From positions 2,294,001-2,358,000 of the forward strand of contig NZ_CP107989.1 of assembly GCF_041435015.1 (NCBI RefSeq): a stretch of 64,000 nt of DNA. The letters run 5' to 3'. Within the stretch, counting starts at the first letter, position 1. Each line of letters starts with the position of its first letter. Position numbers and translations under genes: made by a program. Below the pieces are notes generated by a model, which made no database searches, was not told the DNA's origin, and saw nothing but the letters and a program-made list of their open reading frames with translations. Shown in pieces: positions 29,916 through 38,631 of this stretch. This DNA comes from Streptomyces canus. GTDB taxonomy: Bacteria > Actinomycetota > Actinomycetes > Streptomycetales > Streptomycetaceae.

Positions 29916-31243
29916 GCCTGGCCCTCCTCCGCGGACTTCTGGATACGGACACGCTCCGGCACATGGCGGTCGAGGGTCCGTACGTCGATCACCGCGCGCC
30001 CGCCGTCCCACAGGTCGACCGTGATGCGGTCCCCGATCGCCGGGAAGCGGCCGAGGCGGTCCACGACCAGTCCTGCGACGGTGTCGTAGTCCTCCTCCTC
30101 GGGCAGTTCGACGCCGGTGGCGTCGGCGATCTCGTCGAGGCGGCGGCCCGCGTCGACCAGCCAGCCCTGCCCGTCGGGCACGGCGAGTGCGGTGACGGTG
30201 TCGGTCTCGTCGGCGATGTCACCGACCAGTTCCTCGGCGATGTCCTCGTAGGTGACGATGCCGGCGACTCCGCCGTGCTCGTCCAGGACGACCGCGAACT
30301 CGTCGTCCCGCTCCCGCATCTGCTCGACCGCCTCCGGCAGCGGAAGCGTGTCGGGCAGCAGCAGCGGGCTGCGGGCGAGGGCGCCCGCGGTGGCCCGGGT
30401 CAGTTCATGGGCCGGCAGCCGCATCAGCTCCCGTACGCCCAGGACGCCCGGGACGTCGTCCGGGTGGTGGCCGAGGACGGGGTAGGTGGAGTGGCCGTGC
30501 TTGGCGATCAGGTCGACGGCCTCGGCCGCGGTGGCGTCCCCTCGGACGAAGACGGCGTCGACGCGCGGCACCATCACCTCGTCGAGGGTGCGCTCGGAGA
30601 ACTCCAGGGCGTGGTCGAGGAGTTCGGCGGTGTCCCTGGGCAGTTCACCTTGTTCGTGGGACTCGCCGATGAGGTGGCCGAGCTCCTCCAGGGTGGCGCC
30701 GTGGTGGAGTTCCTCGACGGGTTCGATGCCGGCCTTGCGGAGCAGGCGGTTGGCCGCCCCGTCGAAGACGTGGACGAGCGGGCCGACGACCTTGAGGTAC
30801 CCGAGGGTGGAGGGTGCGAGGGCCTTCGCGAGCCGCTCCGGGACGGCGATCGCGAGGTTCTTCGGGGCCAGCTCGCCGAGCACCATCTGGACGACGGTGG
30901 CCAGGACGAAGGCGAGCACGACGGAGATGCCGCCGACGGCCCCCTCGGGAACCCCCATGCCGGTCAGGGCGGGTTCGAGCAGGGCGGAGACCGACGGTTC
31001 GGCGATGAAGCCGACGACCAGGCCGGTGACGGTGATGCCCAGCTGGGCGCCGGAGAGCATGAAGGACAGCCGCTCCAGCACCTTCAGCGCGCGGGCCGCC
31101 TTCCGGTCACCCGCCTCCGCCTCACGGGAGAGGGCGAGCCGGTCCGCCGAGACGTAGGCGAACTCCTGGGCGACGAAGTAGCCGGTGCCCGCGGTCAGCA
31201 GGAACACGGCCAGCAGTCCCAGGACCGCACTGGTGGTACTCAA
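29912..31243 (-). CDS. CNNM/HlyC-type membrane protein with CBS and CorC_HlyC domains (long form), third of four
   Basis: A 443-residue protein: DUF21 membrane domain (LLAVFLLTAGTGYFVAQEFA, LSGAQLGITVTGLVVGFIAE), a CBS pair (VMVPRVDAVFVRGDATAAEA, LDEHGGVAGIVTYEDIAEEL) and a C-terminal CorC_HlyC domain (GWLVDAGRRLDEIADATGVE, YDTVAGLVVDRLGRFPAIGD). By family it takes part in divalent cation homeostasis at the plasma membrane. It overlaps the short paralogue downstream by 4 nt and lies 144 bp after another long/short pair, which points to a segmental duplication. Confidence 0.87.
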   Translation of the reverse strand: MSTTSAVLGLLAVFLLTAGTGYFVAQEFAYVSADRLALSREAEAGDRKAARALKVLERLSFMLSGAQLGITVTGLVVGFIAEPSVSALLEPALTGMGVPEGAVGGISVVLAFVLATVVQMVLGELAPKNLAIAVPERLAKALAPSTLGYLKVVGPLVHVFDGAANRLLRKAGIEPVEELHHGATLEELGHLIGESHEQGELPRDTAELLDHALEFSERTLDEVMVPRVDAVFVRGDATAAEAVDLIAKHGHSTYPVLGHHPDDVPGVLGVRELMRLPAHELTRATAGALARSPLLLPDTLPLPEAVEQMRERDDEFAVVLDEHGGVAGIVTYEDIAEELVGDIADETDTVTALAVPDGQGWLVDAGRRLDEIADATGVELPEEEDYDTVAGLVVDRLGRFPAIGDRITVDLWDGGRAVIDVRTLDRHVPERVRIQKSAEEGQA

Positions 31244-31387
31244 CGGCGCGTCGATCGCGTCGGGCGGGAGTCCGTCGGTGTGGCGGACACGGGCTTGCTC
31301 CTTAGGTAGTGAGGTGCGCTGGGTGAACGCCCGGGGCGCATGCGGCGTTCCCGGATCTGCCGGCCGGGCGGCGGGGCCGCCCGGCGG

Positions 31388-32410
31388 TCAGACGGCGGCC
31401 GGCGTCGGCCCGACCAGCTCGGACAGGACGTCCTCCATGGTCACGAACCCGAGGACGGCCCCCGACTCCCCCGTCACCGCCGCCAGATGACTCCCGTCGG
31501 CGCGCAGCGCGGTGAGGGTGTCGTCCAGCGGGGTGTCGATGCGGACCCGGGTGACCGGGTGCAGGGTGGCGCGGGGGAAGGGCCGGTCGCGGTCGGTGAC
31601 GCCGAGGGTGTCCTTGATGTGCAGATAGCCCAGCAGGGTGCCGTCCGGACCGGTGACCGGGAAGCGGGAGTAGCCCACCTCGGCGGCGACCCGCTCGAGC
31701 CGCGCCGGGGTGACCGAGACGTCCACGGTCCGCATCTTCCGGGCGGGGACGAGGATCTCGCCGACCGGGCGGGTGCCCAGCTCCAGCGCGTCCCGCAGTC
31801 GCTCGCCGTCGGCGGGCGAGAGCAGTCCCGCCTCACTGGCGTCGACGACCATGCGGGCGAGCTGGTCGTCGGTGAACACCGACTCGACCTCGTCCTTGGG
31901 CTCCACGCGCAGCAGCTTCAGCAGGGTGTTGGCGAAGGCGTTGATGCCGAACACGAAGGGCTTCAGCGCACGCGTGAGGGCCACGAGAGGCGGTCCGAGC
32001 AGCAGTGCGGTCGGCACGGGGGCCGCGAGCGCGATGTTCTTCGGGACCATCTCGCCGATCAGCATGTGCAGATACGTGGCCAGCGACAGGGCGATCACGA
32101 ATGCGATCGGGTGCACGAGGCCCTGCGGGATGTGGGCCGCGTGGAAGGCGGGCTCCAGCAGGTGCGCGATGGCCGGTTCGGCGACCGCACCGAGCACCAG
32201 CGAGGAGACGGTGATGCCGAGCTGGGCGGTGGCCATCATCGCGGAGAGGTGTTCGAGACCCCACAGGGTCATCCGGGCCCGCTTGTGGCCGGCACGCGCA
32301 CGCGGCTCGATCTGGCTGCGGCGCACGGAGATCAGGGCGAACTCGCCGCCCACGAAGAAGGCGTTGGTCAGCAGCGTCAGGGCGCCGACGAGCAGCTGGA
32401 CGGTGGTCAT
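31388..32410 (-). CDS. CNNM/HlyC-type membrane protein with CBS domains (short form), second of four
   Basis: A 340-residue short-form paralogue: LLTNAFFVGGEFALISVRRS in the first helix, MATAQLGITVSSLVLGAVAE, YLHMLIGEMVPKNIALAAPV and a CBS pair (ILVPARKMRTVDVSVTPARL, GESGAVLGFVTMEDVLSELV). As with the other short form, there is no CorC_HlyC domain. The ATG overlaps the upstream gene's stop by 4 nt. It probably acts together with the adjacent long form as a heteromer, an inference from the conserved coupling. Confidence 0.86.
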   Translation of the reverse strand: MTTVQLLVGALTLLTNAFFVGGEFALISVRRSQIEPRARAGHKRARMTLWGLEHLSAMMATAQLGITVSSLVLGAVAEPAIAHLLEPAFHAAHIPQGLVHPIAFVIALSLATYLHMLIGEMVPKNIALAAPVPTALLLGPPLVALTRALKPFVFGINAFANTLLKLLRVEPKDEVESVFTDDQLARMVVDASEAGLLSPADGERLRDALELGTRPVGEILVPARKMRTVDVSVTPARLERVAAEVGYSRFPVTGPDGTLLGYLHIKDTLGVTDRDRPFPRATLHPVTRVRIDTPLDDTLTALRADGSHLAAVTGESGAVLGFVTMEDVLSELVGPTPAAV

Positions 32411-33732
32411 CGGGCCTCCTCCCCGGCCTGGACCAGGCCTCGGGCGGGCTCCGGCGCGGTGATGCGGACGCGGTCGGCGCGGTGGTGGCCGACGTCCAGG
32501 ACCTCCAGGCGCCAGCCGTCCAGGTCGAGGTCGTCGCCCTTGGCGGGGATGCGTGCGAGGCGGGTGGCGACCAGTCCTGCCACGGTCTCGTACGGCCCCT
32601 CGGGCGCCGTGAGCCCTATCTCGCCGAGCCGGTCGACGCGGACCGAGCCCTCCGCCTCCCAGGCCCGCACACCGGCGGGCCGCAGGTCGGGGATCTCCAC
32701 GGGGTCGTGCTCGTCGCGGACCTCTCCGACGACCTCCTCCACGATGTCCTCGACCGTCGCCACGCCCGCCGTGCCGCCGTACTCGTCGATGACGACGGCC
32801 ATGGTGCGGGTGACCCGCAGCCGCACCAGGAGCCGGTCGGCGGTGAGGCTGTCCGGGACCAGCAGGGGTGCGGTGGCCAGCTCGGTGACCGGGGTGGTGG
32901 CGCGTCGGCGCGGTTCCAGGGCGAGCACGTCACGGATGTGCACGGTGCCGATGACCTCGTCCAGGCTGTCCCGGTAGACGGGGAAGCGGGACAGGCCGGT
33001 GGCGTGCGTGAGGTTGGCCGCGTCGGCGGCGGTGGCGTGCGCTTCGAGGGCCTTGACGTCGACGCGCGGTGTCATGACGTTCTCGGCGGTCAGCTCGCCC
33101 AGGTGCAGGGTGCGCACGAACAGTTCGGCGGAGTCGGCCTCCAGGGCGCCCTCGGCGGCGGAGTGCTCGGCGAGCGCGACGAGCTCCTCGGGGCTGCGGG
33201 CGGAGGCCAGCTCCTCGGCGGGCTCCAGGCCGAAGCGTCGTACGAAACGGTTCGCGGTGTTGTTGAGATGGCGGATGAAGGGGCCGAAGAGGGCGGTGAA
33301 GGCGCTCTGTGGTCCGGCCACCACCTTGGCGACGGCCAGCGGGCGGGAGATCGCCCAGTTCTTCGGCACCAGCTCGCCCACCACCATCAGCACGACGGTG
33401 GACAGGGCCACGCCCAGCGCGGTCGCCACCGGCGCGGCGGCTCCGCCGAGGCCGGCGGCCTCCAGCGGGCCCCTGAGGAGCACCGCGAGGGAGGGTTCGG
33501 CGAGCATGCCGATCACCAGCGAGGTGACCGTGATGCCGAGCTGGGCGCCGGAGAGCTGGAAGGTCAGCCGGCGTACGGCCCTGAGCGCACCCCCGGCGCC
33601 GCGCTCACCGGCCTCGGCGGCCCGCTCCAGGTCACCGCGCTCGACGGTGGTCAGGGAGAACTCGGCCGCGACGAACACGGCACAGGCCAGGGTGAGGAGC
33701 AGGGCGAGCACCAGCAGCAGGATCTCGGTCAC
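32407..33732 (-). CDS. CNNM/HlyC-type membrane protein with CBS and CorC_HlyC domains (long form), first of four
   Basis: A 441-residue long-form paralogue heading the cluster: LLTLACAVFVAAEFSLTTVE, LSGAQLGITVTSLVIGMLAE, VVGELVPKNWAISRPLAVAK, a CBS pair with the DEYGGTAGVATVEDIVEEVV motif, and a CorC_HlyC end (GPYETVAGLVATRLARIPAK). It is probably the promoter-proximal gene of a four-gene operon running to 28896. The 257 bp upstream, shared with the divergent tatA gene, should hold both promoters. Confidence 0.87.
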   Translation of the reverse strand: MTEILLLVLALLLTLACAVFVAAEFSLTTVERGDLERAAEAGERGAGGALRAVRRLTFQLSGAQLGITVTSLVIGMLAEPSLAVLLRGPLEAAGLGGAAAPVATALGVALSTVVLMVVGELVPKNWAISRPLAVAKVVAGPQSAFTALFGPFIRHLNNTANRFVRRFGLEPAEELASARSPEELVALAEHSAAEGALEADSAELFVRTLHLGELTAENVMTPRVDVKALEAHATAADAANLTHATGLSRFPVYRDSLDEVIGTVHIRDVLALEPRRRATTPVTELATAPLLVPDSLTADRLLVRLRVTRTMAVVIDEYGGTAGVATVEDIVEEVVGEVRDEHDPVEIPDLRPAGVRAWEAEGSVRVDRLGEIGLTAPEGPYETVAGLVATRLARIPAKGDDLDLDGWRLEVLDVGHHRADRVRITAPEPARGLVQAGEEAR

Positions 33733-33989
33733 CGGTGCACCCCCGCCCGTCCGTGTGGGGGAAACGCGGCGCGGCCGGTACTGGGAGGCTCACCCATTGC
33801 GGAACTGTGGCTCCTTCGTGGTGGGGCAGGTCGCATCCAATAGTAAAGGACGGGCAAAGCAACCTGGGGCCGCGACCGCGTCGGCTGCGTCACCTGGTCT
33901 TCCCCCGCGCCCCTGGTCTGCGGGTACGCTGCCGGTCCGGCGGGCGTCTCGTCCGACCCAGGTGCCCACCTCTGACGGAGGCCTCCCCC

Positions 33990-34214
33990 ATGTTCGGACT
34001 GAGTGAGCTCGCGATCATCCTGATCGTCGTCATAGCGGTCATCGCCGTCAGGAAGGGTCCGGAACTGACCCGTACCGCGGGCAAGTCGGCCCGCATCCTC
34101 AAGGCGGAGGCGCGGGCGGCGAAGGAGGGCGGCCCGGAACCCCAGGTCATCCAGGGAGAGGTCGTCCGGCCCGGGAGCACCGCGGGAACCGAGCAGAGCC
34201 ACGGCACACGCTGA
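33990..34214 (+). CDS. tatA: Sec-independent translocase TatA/TatB-family protein
   Basis: A 74-residue protein with an N-terminal membrane helix (MFGLSELAIILIVVIAVIAV) followed by an amphipathic basic helix (RKGPELTRTAGKSARILKAE) and a short polar tail. This is the TatA/B plan for the pore or recognition part of the twin-arginine pathway. A GGAGG ribosome binding site precedes the ATG. It is an isolated extra copy: the FG hinge lies at the start of the helix instead of after it, so a specialised role is possible. Confidence 0.8.
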   Translation: MFGLSELAIILIVVIAVIAVRKGPELTRTAGKSARILKAEARAAKEGGPEPQVIQGEVVRPGSTAGTEQSHGTR

Positions 34215-34282
34215 GAAACACGAGGCCGGGAGTACGGGTTTCCCCTGCCGGCCGGCCCGCGATGCCCCATGATGAGCGGGAC

Positions 34283-34909
34283 ATGTACCTGCCGACCACC
34301 ACGACTCGCGCGCCTCTGCCCGTTCTGCGGGCCGCGGTGTTCGCCGTCGTCGGTACGGTGCTCGGGATCAGCGCCCATCATCTGCTCGCCGAGGGCCCGG
34401 TGCCCTGGGGGCAGGGTGCTGCCGCGACGGCCGTGCTCTTCGCGGTGGGACTCATCGGTGTGCAGCGGCCCCGGAGCCTGGCGGCGGTCGTCACCTGCAG
34501 TGTCGCGGGTCAGTCCGGGCTTCATCTGTGGCTGACGCTCAACGCGGCCGGGCATCTCCATGGCGGCCACGTGCACGACGCCCACTCGGCGTGGCACGAA
34601 CGGTTCTACGGCTCCCTCGCCATGACGGCGGCCCACTCGCTGGTCGCCGTGCTCGTGGCCGTCCTGCTGCACCGTGCGGACGCGGCCTGCTGGACGGTGG
34701 CCCGCGGGGTGACGGCGGCCCTCGACGCGGTCCGGGACCGATTGGCCGCCGCCCGGCTGCTGTTCACCCGGCCCGCGTCACCCGCGCCCCCGGCCGCGGT
34801 GGTCGTGGTTTCGGGGTACGGCGAACGGCCGCTCACGGGGCGGCTGTTGCTGGCGCACGCGGTGGTACGGCGGGGTCCCCCGGTGGCGAGCGCAGCTCTC
34901 GCCCACTGA
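34283..34909 (+). CDS. His-rich integral membrane protein next to YcnI
   Basis: About 208 residues with four hydrophobic segments (VLRAAVFAVVGTVLGISAHH, AAATAVLFAVGLIGV, LAAVVTCSVAGQSGLHLWLT, AHSLVAVLVAVLLHRADAAC). A histidine-rich loop (HLHGGHVHDAHSAWHERFYG) lies between the third and fourth. No named family is recognised. The His cluster and the adjacent YcnI gene suggest metal, probably copper, handling. The ATG at 34283 is preferred over 34262 for its distance to the first helix. The cytoplasmic C-terminus is Pro/Val-rich. Confidence 0.7.
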   Translation: MYLPTTTTRAPLPVLRAAVFAVVGTVLGISAHHLLAEGPVPWGQGAAATAVLFAVGLIGVQRPRSLAAVVTCSVAGQSGLHLWLTLNAAGHLHGGHVHDAHSAWHERFYGSLAMTAAHSLVAVLVAVLLHRADAACWTVARGVTAALDAVRDRLAAARLLFTRPASPAPPAAVVVVSGYGERPLTGRLLLAHAVVRRGPPVASAALAH

Positions 34910-34980
34910 CCCCACCGGGAAGCGACGGTCCGGCCCCGCCGGACTGCGTTCCCGCCGTACCACCCTGCCTGGAGACCCGC

Positions 34981-35676
34981 ATGTCCCGTATCACCCTGCC
35001 CCGCCTGTGCGTCGCGGCCGTCGGAGCCGCGACCGCCGTACTCCTGACCGCCGTTCCGGCCGCCGCCCACACCGAGGTCGAGGCCGACAAGGCGCAGGCC
35101 CTCGCCGAGAACGTCACCGTCTCCTTCCACGCCGAGGCCGAGTCCGACACCTCCGGGATCAAGGAGGTGCGCGTGGTCCTGCCCGAGGGCATCGCGCCGG
35201 CCGACGTGACGTACGGCGAGGGCCCCAAGGGCTGGAGCTTCAGCACGACCGCCGACGGCTACACCGTCAAGGGCACGGAGCTGAAGACCGGCGAGGGCGC
35301 CGAGTACTCCGTCGTCGTGCGGCAGTTGCCCGACGCCGAGGAGGTGCCCTTCAAGACCCTCCAGACCTATGGCGACGGGCACGTCGACCGCTGGATCGAG
35401 CTCGACGAGAACGGCGAGAACCCGGCGCCGACGCTGAAGCTCAAGGCCGCGGCACCGGGGGCGAAGGCGGTCAGCCCCTCCCCCAGCGCGTCGGCGTCAC
35501 CGTCACCCACGGCCAGGGAGACGACCCCCGCGGCCACCCCGCAGGCCGCCGACACCGAGAAGGGCGACGAGGGCGGGCTGTCCGCGGGTGCCTGGACCGG
35601 GATCGGCGCCGGGATCCTCGTCGCGGCGGCGGCCGTGGTCTTCGCGGTACGGCGGCGGGGCGGCGCCGAGGAGTAG
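34981..35676 (+). CDS. YcnI/DUF1775-family copper-binding surface protein
   Basis: A 231-residue exported protein. The signal peptide ends in VPAAAHTEVEAD, leaving a histidine at or next to the mature N-terminus, the position used by YcnI to bind Cu(II). The DUF1775 beta-sandwich (VTVSFHAEAESDTSGIKEVR, GPKGWSFSTTADGYTVKGTE) is followed by a Ser/Pro linker and a C-terminal anchor helix (AGAWTGIGAGILVAAAAVVF) with a basic RRRGG end. It probably functions as an extracytoplasmic copper acceptor or chaperone. The preceding His-rich membrane gene is in the same direction with a 71-bp gap. Confidence 0.87.
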   Translation: MSRITLPRLCVAAVGAATAVLLTAVPAAAHTEVEADKAQALAENVTVSFHAEAESDTSGIKEVRVVLPEGIAPADVTYGEGPKGWSFSTTADGYTVKGTELKTGEGAEYSVVVRQLPDAEEVPFKTLQTYGDGHVDRWIELDENGENPAPTLKLKAAAPGAKAVSPSPSASASPSPTARETTPAATPQAADTEKGDEGGLSAGAWTGIGAGILVAAAAVVFAVRRRGGAEE

Positions 35677-35769
35677 GCGCGCCAGATGCGGGGTTTTCCC
35701 ACACGTCCTGGATGAATCCCCTGCCTCCGGGTAGGCCAGCCACACGGTGTACCCGGGAGATGGAGTGCC

Positions 35770-36420
35770 ATGACCTGTGCGAACCTCCCTGCACGGCACG
35801 GGACCTGGGCGGTGGCCCTGGCGGTCACCGCCCTCGTCCTCACCGGAGCCTGTGACGACAACGACGGCGGTGGTGACGGCGGGGCCACCCGGACGGCCCG
35901 GTCCTCGGCCGCCGGGTCGCCGGGCGCGACCACGGCCGGCGGCTCCCCGTCGCTCTCCGCCTCCCCGGCTCCGACCGCCACCGCGCCCTCGGATCCACGA
36001 CAGGCCGAGCAGGACATCCGGGAGGCGTGGACGGTCCTCTTCGACCCGAAGTCCTCCCTGGAGCAGCGCAGCGACGTCGTCGAGGACGGCGACGAGAACG
36101 CCCTGATGATCGACAACCTGTTCCGCGACCCGAGCGGCAGCAAGCTGCGCGCCGAGGTGACCTCCGTGTCGTACACCTCGGACGTGCACGCCGATGTGGC
36201 CTACGACCTCACGCGCGAGGGCCGCCGGCTGGACCCCGGCGGCCGGGGGGCGGCCGTACTCCAGGACGGCGGCTGGAAGGTCGCTCTGCGTACGGTCTGC
36301 GCGCTGACCCGGCACGCCGAGGACGCCCCCGAGGCACCGAGCTGCGTGGTACCGCCCTCCAGCACTGCCCCCAGCCCTGCCCCCAGCCCTGCCTCTAGCC
36401 CTGCCGGAACAGATCGTTGA
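35770..36420 (+). CDS. Putative lipoprotein
   Basis: A 216-residue product. A Sec signal with the lipobox LTGAC anchors it outside the membrane. A low-complexity Gly/Ser/Thr/Ala linker (residues about 30-80) leads to a compact alpha+beta domain (AEQDIREAWTVLFDPKSSLE, EVTSVSYTSDVHADVAYDL, DGGWKVALRTVCALTRHA) resembling the NTF2/SnoaL-like fold of many secreted actinobacterial proteins. The tail repeats PSPAPSPA. Function unknown. Its 3' end overlaps the convergent PEP-mutase-family gene by 26 bp. Confidence 0.72.
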   Translation: MTCANLPARHGTWAVALAVTALVLTGACDDNDGGGDGGATRTARSSAAGSPGATTAGGSPSLSASPAPTATAPSDPRQAEQDIREAWTVLFDPKSSLEQRSDVVEDGDENALMIDNLFRDPSGSKLRAEVTSVSYTSDVHADVAYDLTREGRRLDPGGRGAAVLQDGGWKVALRTVCALTRHAEDAPEAPSCVVPPSSTAPSPAPSPASSPAGTDR

Positions 36421-37246
36421 GCTCCGTCTGGGAGAGCTGGTCGGAGGCGTAGGAGAACGTACCGCTGCCGGCCAACTCCCGTGCGGCGTCGAGCAGATGG
36501 CGGTACATCGCGCGGGCGATGCTGCCGCCGACCGTGACCCGGCGGACGCCGAGTTCACGCAGGTCGTCGAGGGAGAGCGCGTTGCCGGTCAGGCCCATCA
36601 CCACGTTGAGCGGGCCGTCGAGCTCGCGGACGAGCGTGCCGATGGTCTTGGCGTCGGCGGCGCCGGGGACGAACGCGCAGTCGGCGCCGGCCTCCAGATA
36701 GGCGTTCGCCCGCCGTACGGCCTCGTCGAGCGGGCGGCCGACCAGCAGCACGTCGGTGCGCCCGACCAGGACGAAGGGCTCGCCGTCGGCCGCAAGGGTC
36801 TCGCGGGCGGCGCGGATGCGGTCGGCGGAGAGCTTCTCGTCGTAGAGCGGACGGGTGCGGTCGCCGGTGAAGTCCTCGATGTTGCCGCCGGCGGCCCCGG
36901 CGGCGAGGGTCCTCGCGATGGTGGTGGCGACGGTCTCGGGCGACTCGCCGTATCCGTCCTCCAGGTCCGCGCTCAGGGGTACGGAGATCCCGCCCGCGAT
37001 CTCGTGGACCCGGCGCAGCATGGTCTCGCGGTCGACGCGGTCCTCGGCCGGCTGTTCGGCGAAGAAGTCGTGGTCGGTCCGTCCGAGGGAGAACGCGACG
37101 CCCGCGCTGGTGGTCGCCACGGCCGGGAAGCCGGCCGCCTCCAGGATCCGCGCGCTGCCCACGTCCCACGCGTTGGGGAGCAGAAAGCAGCCCTCCCGGT
37201 GCAGGTCGGCGAAGCGCTGCGCCTTGGCTCGACTGTCGGTGTCCAC
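36395..37246 (-). CDS. Isocitrate lyase/PEP mutase superfamily protein
   Basis: A 283-residue TIM barrel: FLLPNAWDVGSARILEAAGF, AVATTSAGVAFSLG, the metal-binding segment PLSADLEDGYGESPE, NIEDFTGDR and VLVGRTDVLLVGRPLDEAVR. The family cleaves or forms C-C or C-P bonds on PEP- or isocitrate-like substrates. The isocitrate-lyase signature KKCGH is absent, so this is not a canonical isocitrate lyase, and the substrate cannot be assigned. The GTG at 37246 has GGAAGGACC upstream. The frame extends to 37525 but that part is not domain-like. Confidence 0.83.
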   Translation of the reverse strand: MDTDSRAKAQRFADLHREGCFLLPNAWDVGSARILEAAGFPAVATTSAGVAFSLGRTDHDFFAEQPAEDRVDRETMLRRVHEIAGGISVPLSADLEDGYGESPETVATTIARTLAAGAAGGNIEDFTGDRTRPLYDEKLSADRIRAARETLAADGEPFVLVGRTDVLLVGRPLDEAVRRANAYLEAGADCAFVPGAADAKTIGTLVRELDGPLNVVMGLTGNALSLDDLRELGVRRVTVGGSIARAMYRHLLDAARELAGSGTFSYASDQLSQTELNDLFRQG

Positions 37247-37439
37247 ACGGTCCTTCCCGGCCCGCCGCCCCTCGACGGGCTCCCGGAGAACGTACGCCCG
37301 CGGGCGGCGCGAGGCGGACTCGTTTTCGACGGCGACCTGAACCGGAGGCACGCTCTGAACAGAGGGCGTCGCGGGGACGTACCGTACGGCGACGGCCTCG
37401 GTGCACAGCCGTGGCACAGCCCTCTCTAGGATGATCCCG

Positions 37440-37829
37440 ATGACCCGGCCCGAGCACCTTCCCGCACGACCGCCCCTGTGGCGGGCGTTGCTCTTGCTCG
37501 GGATGCTGGTCGGAGTGCTGGCCATGCACGGGCTGGCTCCGGGGGGCGGGCTTCATGGCCACGAAGGCTCGGGCTCCGCGCGCGTGACGACCGTCGCGGT
37601 CAGCGCCGACGCGACCTGTCACGACGGTTGCGGGTCCGGGCACCTTCACCATGCCGACGCGACCTGTGTCTCGGGGGCCGTGAGCGGTGGGCCGGTGTTG
37701 CCCGCGCTCGCTCCCGACCCCGCCGCCACGGCCGTGTCCGACGACAGCCTGTGCCCCGAGGCGGTCACGTCTCAGGACGGTGCCCGCGCACCGCCCTCCC
37801 TCGCGGAACTCCAACTCCTGCGGATCTAG
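37440..37829 (+). CDS. DUF6153-like Cys/His-rich membrane protein
   Basis: A 129-residue product with one N-terminal hydrophobic helix (WRALLLLGMLVGVLAMHGLA). A metal-site-like region follows (GGLHGHEGSGS, CHDGCGSGHLHHADATC), then an Ala/Pro-rich tail ending LAELQLLRI. It fits the DUF6153 proteins found in Streptomyces directly upstream of DUF305 genes. The arrangement and Cys/His content suggest copper or other metal binding outside the cell. The ATG at 37440 is the last of three possible starts and places the helix near the N-terminus. Confidence 0.7.
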   Translation: MTRPEHLPARPPLWRALLLLGMLVGVLAMHGLAPGGGLHGHEGSGSARVTTVAVSADATCHDGCGSGHLHHADATCVSGAVSGGPVLPALAPDPAATAVSDDSLCPEAVTSQDGARAPPSLAELQLLRI

Positions 37830-37882
37830 ACACGACGTGCTCCGTCACGTCCGGATCCCTTTCGCACAACAGGAGTTCCAGC

Positions 37883-38488
37883 ATGCGTACCACCCGTTTC
37901 GCGGCGCTGACCGTGACTGCCGTGTTCGCCCTCGCCGCCTGTGGGGGCGGCGACGACAGCGGCTCGGCCGCCTCGTCGCCCTCGGTGTCCGCCGAGAGCT
38001 CGGCCGGCGCCCACAACGCCCAGGACGTCTCCTTCGCCCAGGGCATGATCCCGCACCACCAGCAGGCCATCGAGATGGCGGAGCTCGCCGACGGCCGGGC
38101 CGCCTCCGCCCAGGTCAAGGACCTCGCCGCCCGCGTCGAGAAGGCGCAGGGGCCGGAGATCACGACCATGACGGGCTGGCTGAAGGCCTGGGACGAGAAG
38201 GTCCCCGAGTCGATGCCCGGCATGGATCACTCCGGCATGGACGGCATGGACGGCATGGACGGGATGATGGACAGCGCCGACATGGGCAAGCTGAAGAAGG
38301 CCTCCGGCAAGGACTTCGACTCCATGTTCCTCACCATGATGGTCGAGCACCACGAGGGTGCCGTGGAGATGGCCACGACCGAGAAGGCCAAGGGCGAGGA
38401 CAAGGCCGCCACGGCCATGGCCGGTGACATCGTCACCGCGCAGAACGCCGAGATCAGCGAGATGAAGAAGCTCCTCGGCGAGAACTGA
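37883..38488 (+). CDS. DUF305-family lipoprotein
   Basis: A 201-residue lipoprotein (lipobox LAAC at residues about 17-20). The DUF305 four-helix domain carries paired His/Met motifs: QGMIPHHQQAIEMAELADGR and LTMMVEHHEGAVEMATTEKA. Between them is a Met/Asp-rich loop of GMDGMD repeats. DUF305 is ferritin-like and often linked to copper stress, and these side chains are suited to Cu(I)/Cu(II). CAGGAGTT gives a clear ribosome binding site. It is probably co-transcribed with the DUF6153 gene 54 bp upstream. Confidence 0.87.
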   Translation: MRTTRFAALTVTAVFALAACGGGDDSGSAASSPSVSAESSAGAHNAQDVSFAQGMIPHHQQAIEMAELADGRAASAQVKDLAARVEKAQGPEITTMTGWLKAWDEKVPESMPGMDHSGMDGMDGMDGMMDSADMGKLKKASGKDFDSMFLTMMVEHHEGAVEMATTEKAKGEDKAATAMAGDIVTAQNAEISEMKKLLGEN

Positions 38489-38631
38489 CCCGTCCGTGTG
38501 TCGCCACGGTGCCCGCGCCGCTCGGTGCCGGCACCGTGGCCCGTCGGCCTTCCACGCCCAGTGACCGGACGGTTCACGGGTCCTTCTCCGGGCACCCGAA
38601 GAAGGACTCTCCGGATCCGCGAGGAGCGACA

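Noticed and set aside
28896..30011. Longer N-terminus for the fourth CBS protein
   Set aside because: The added 32 residues overlap the upstream gene and lack a membrane segment. The ATGA overlap at 29915 is the natural start.
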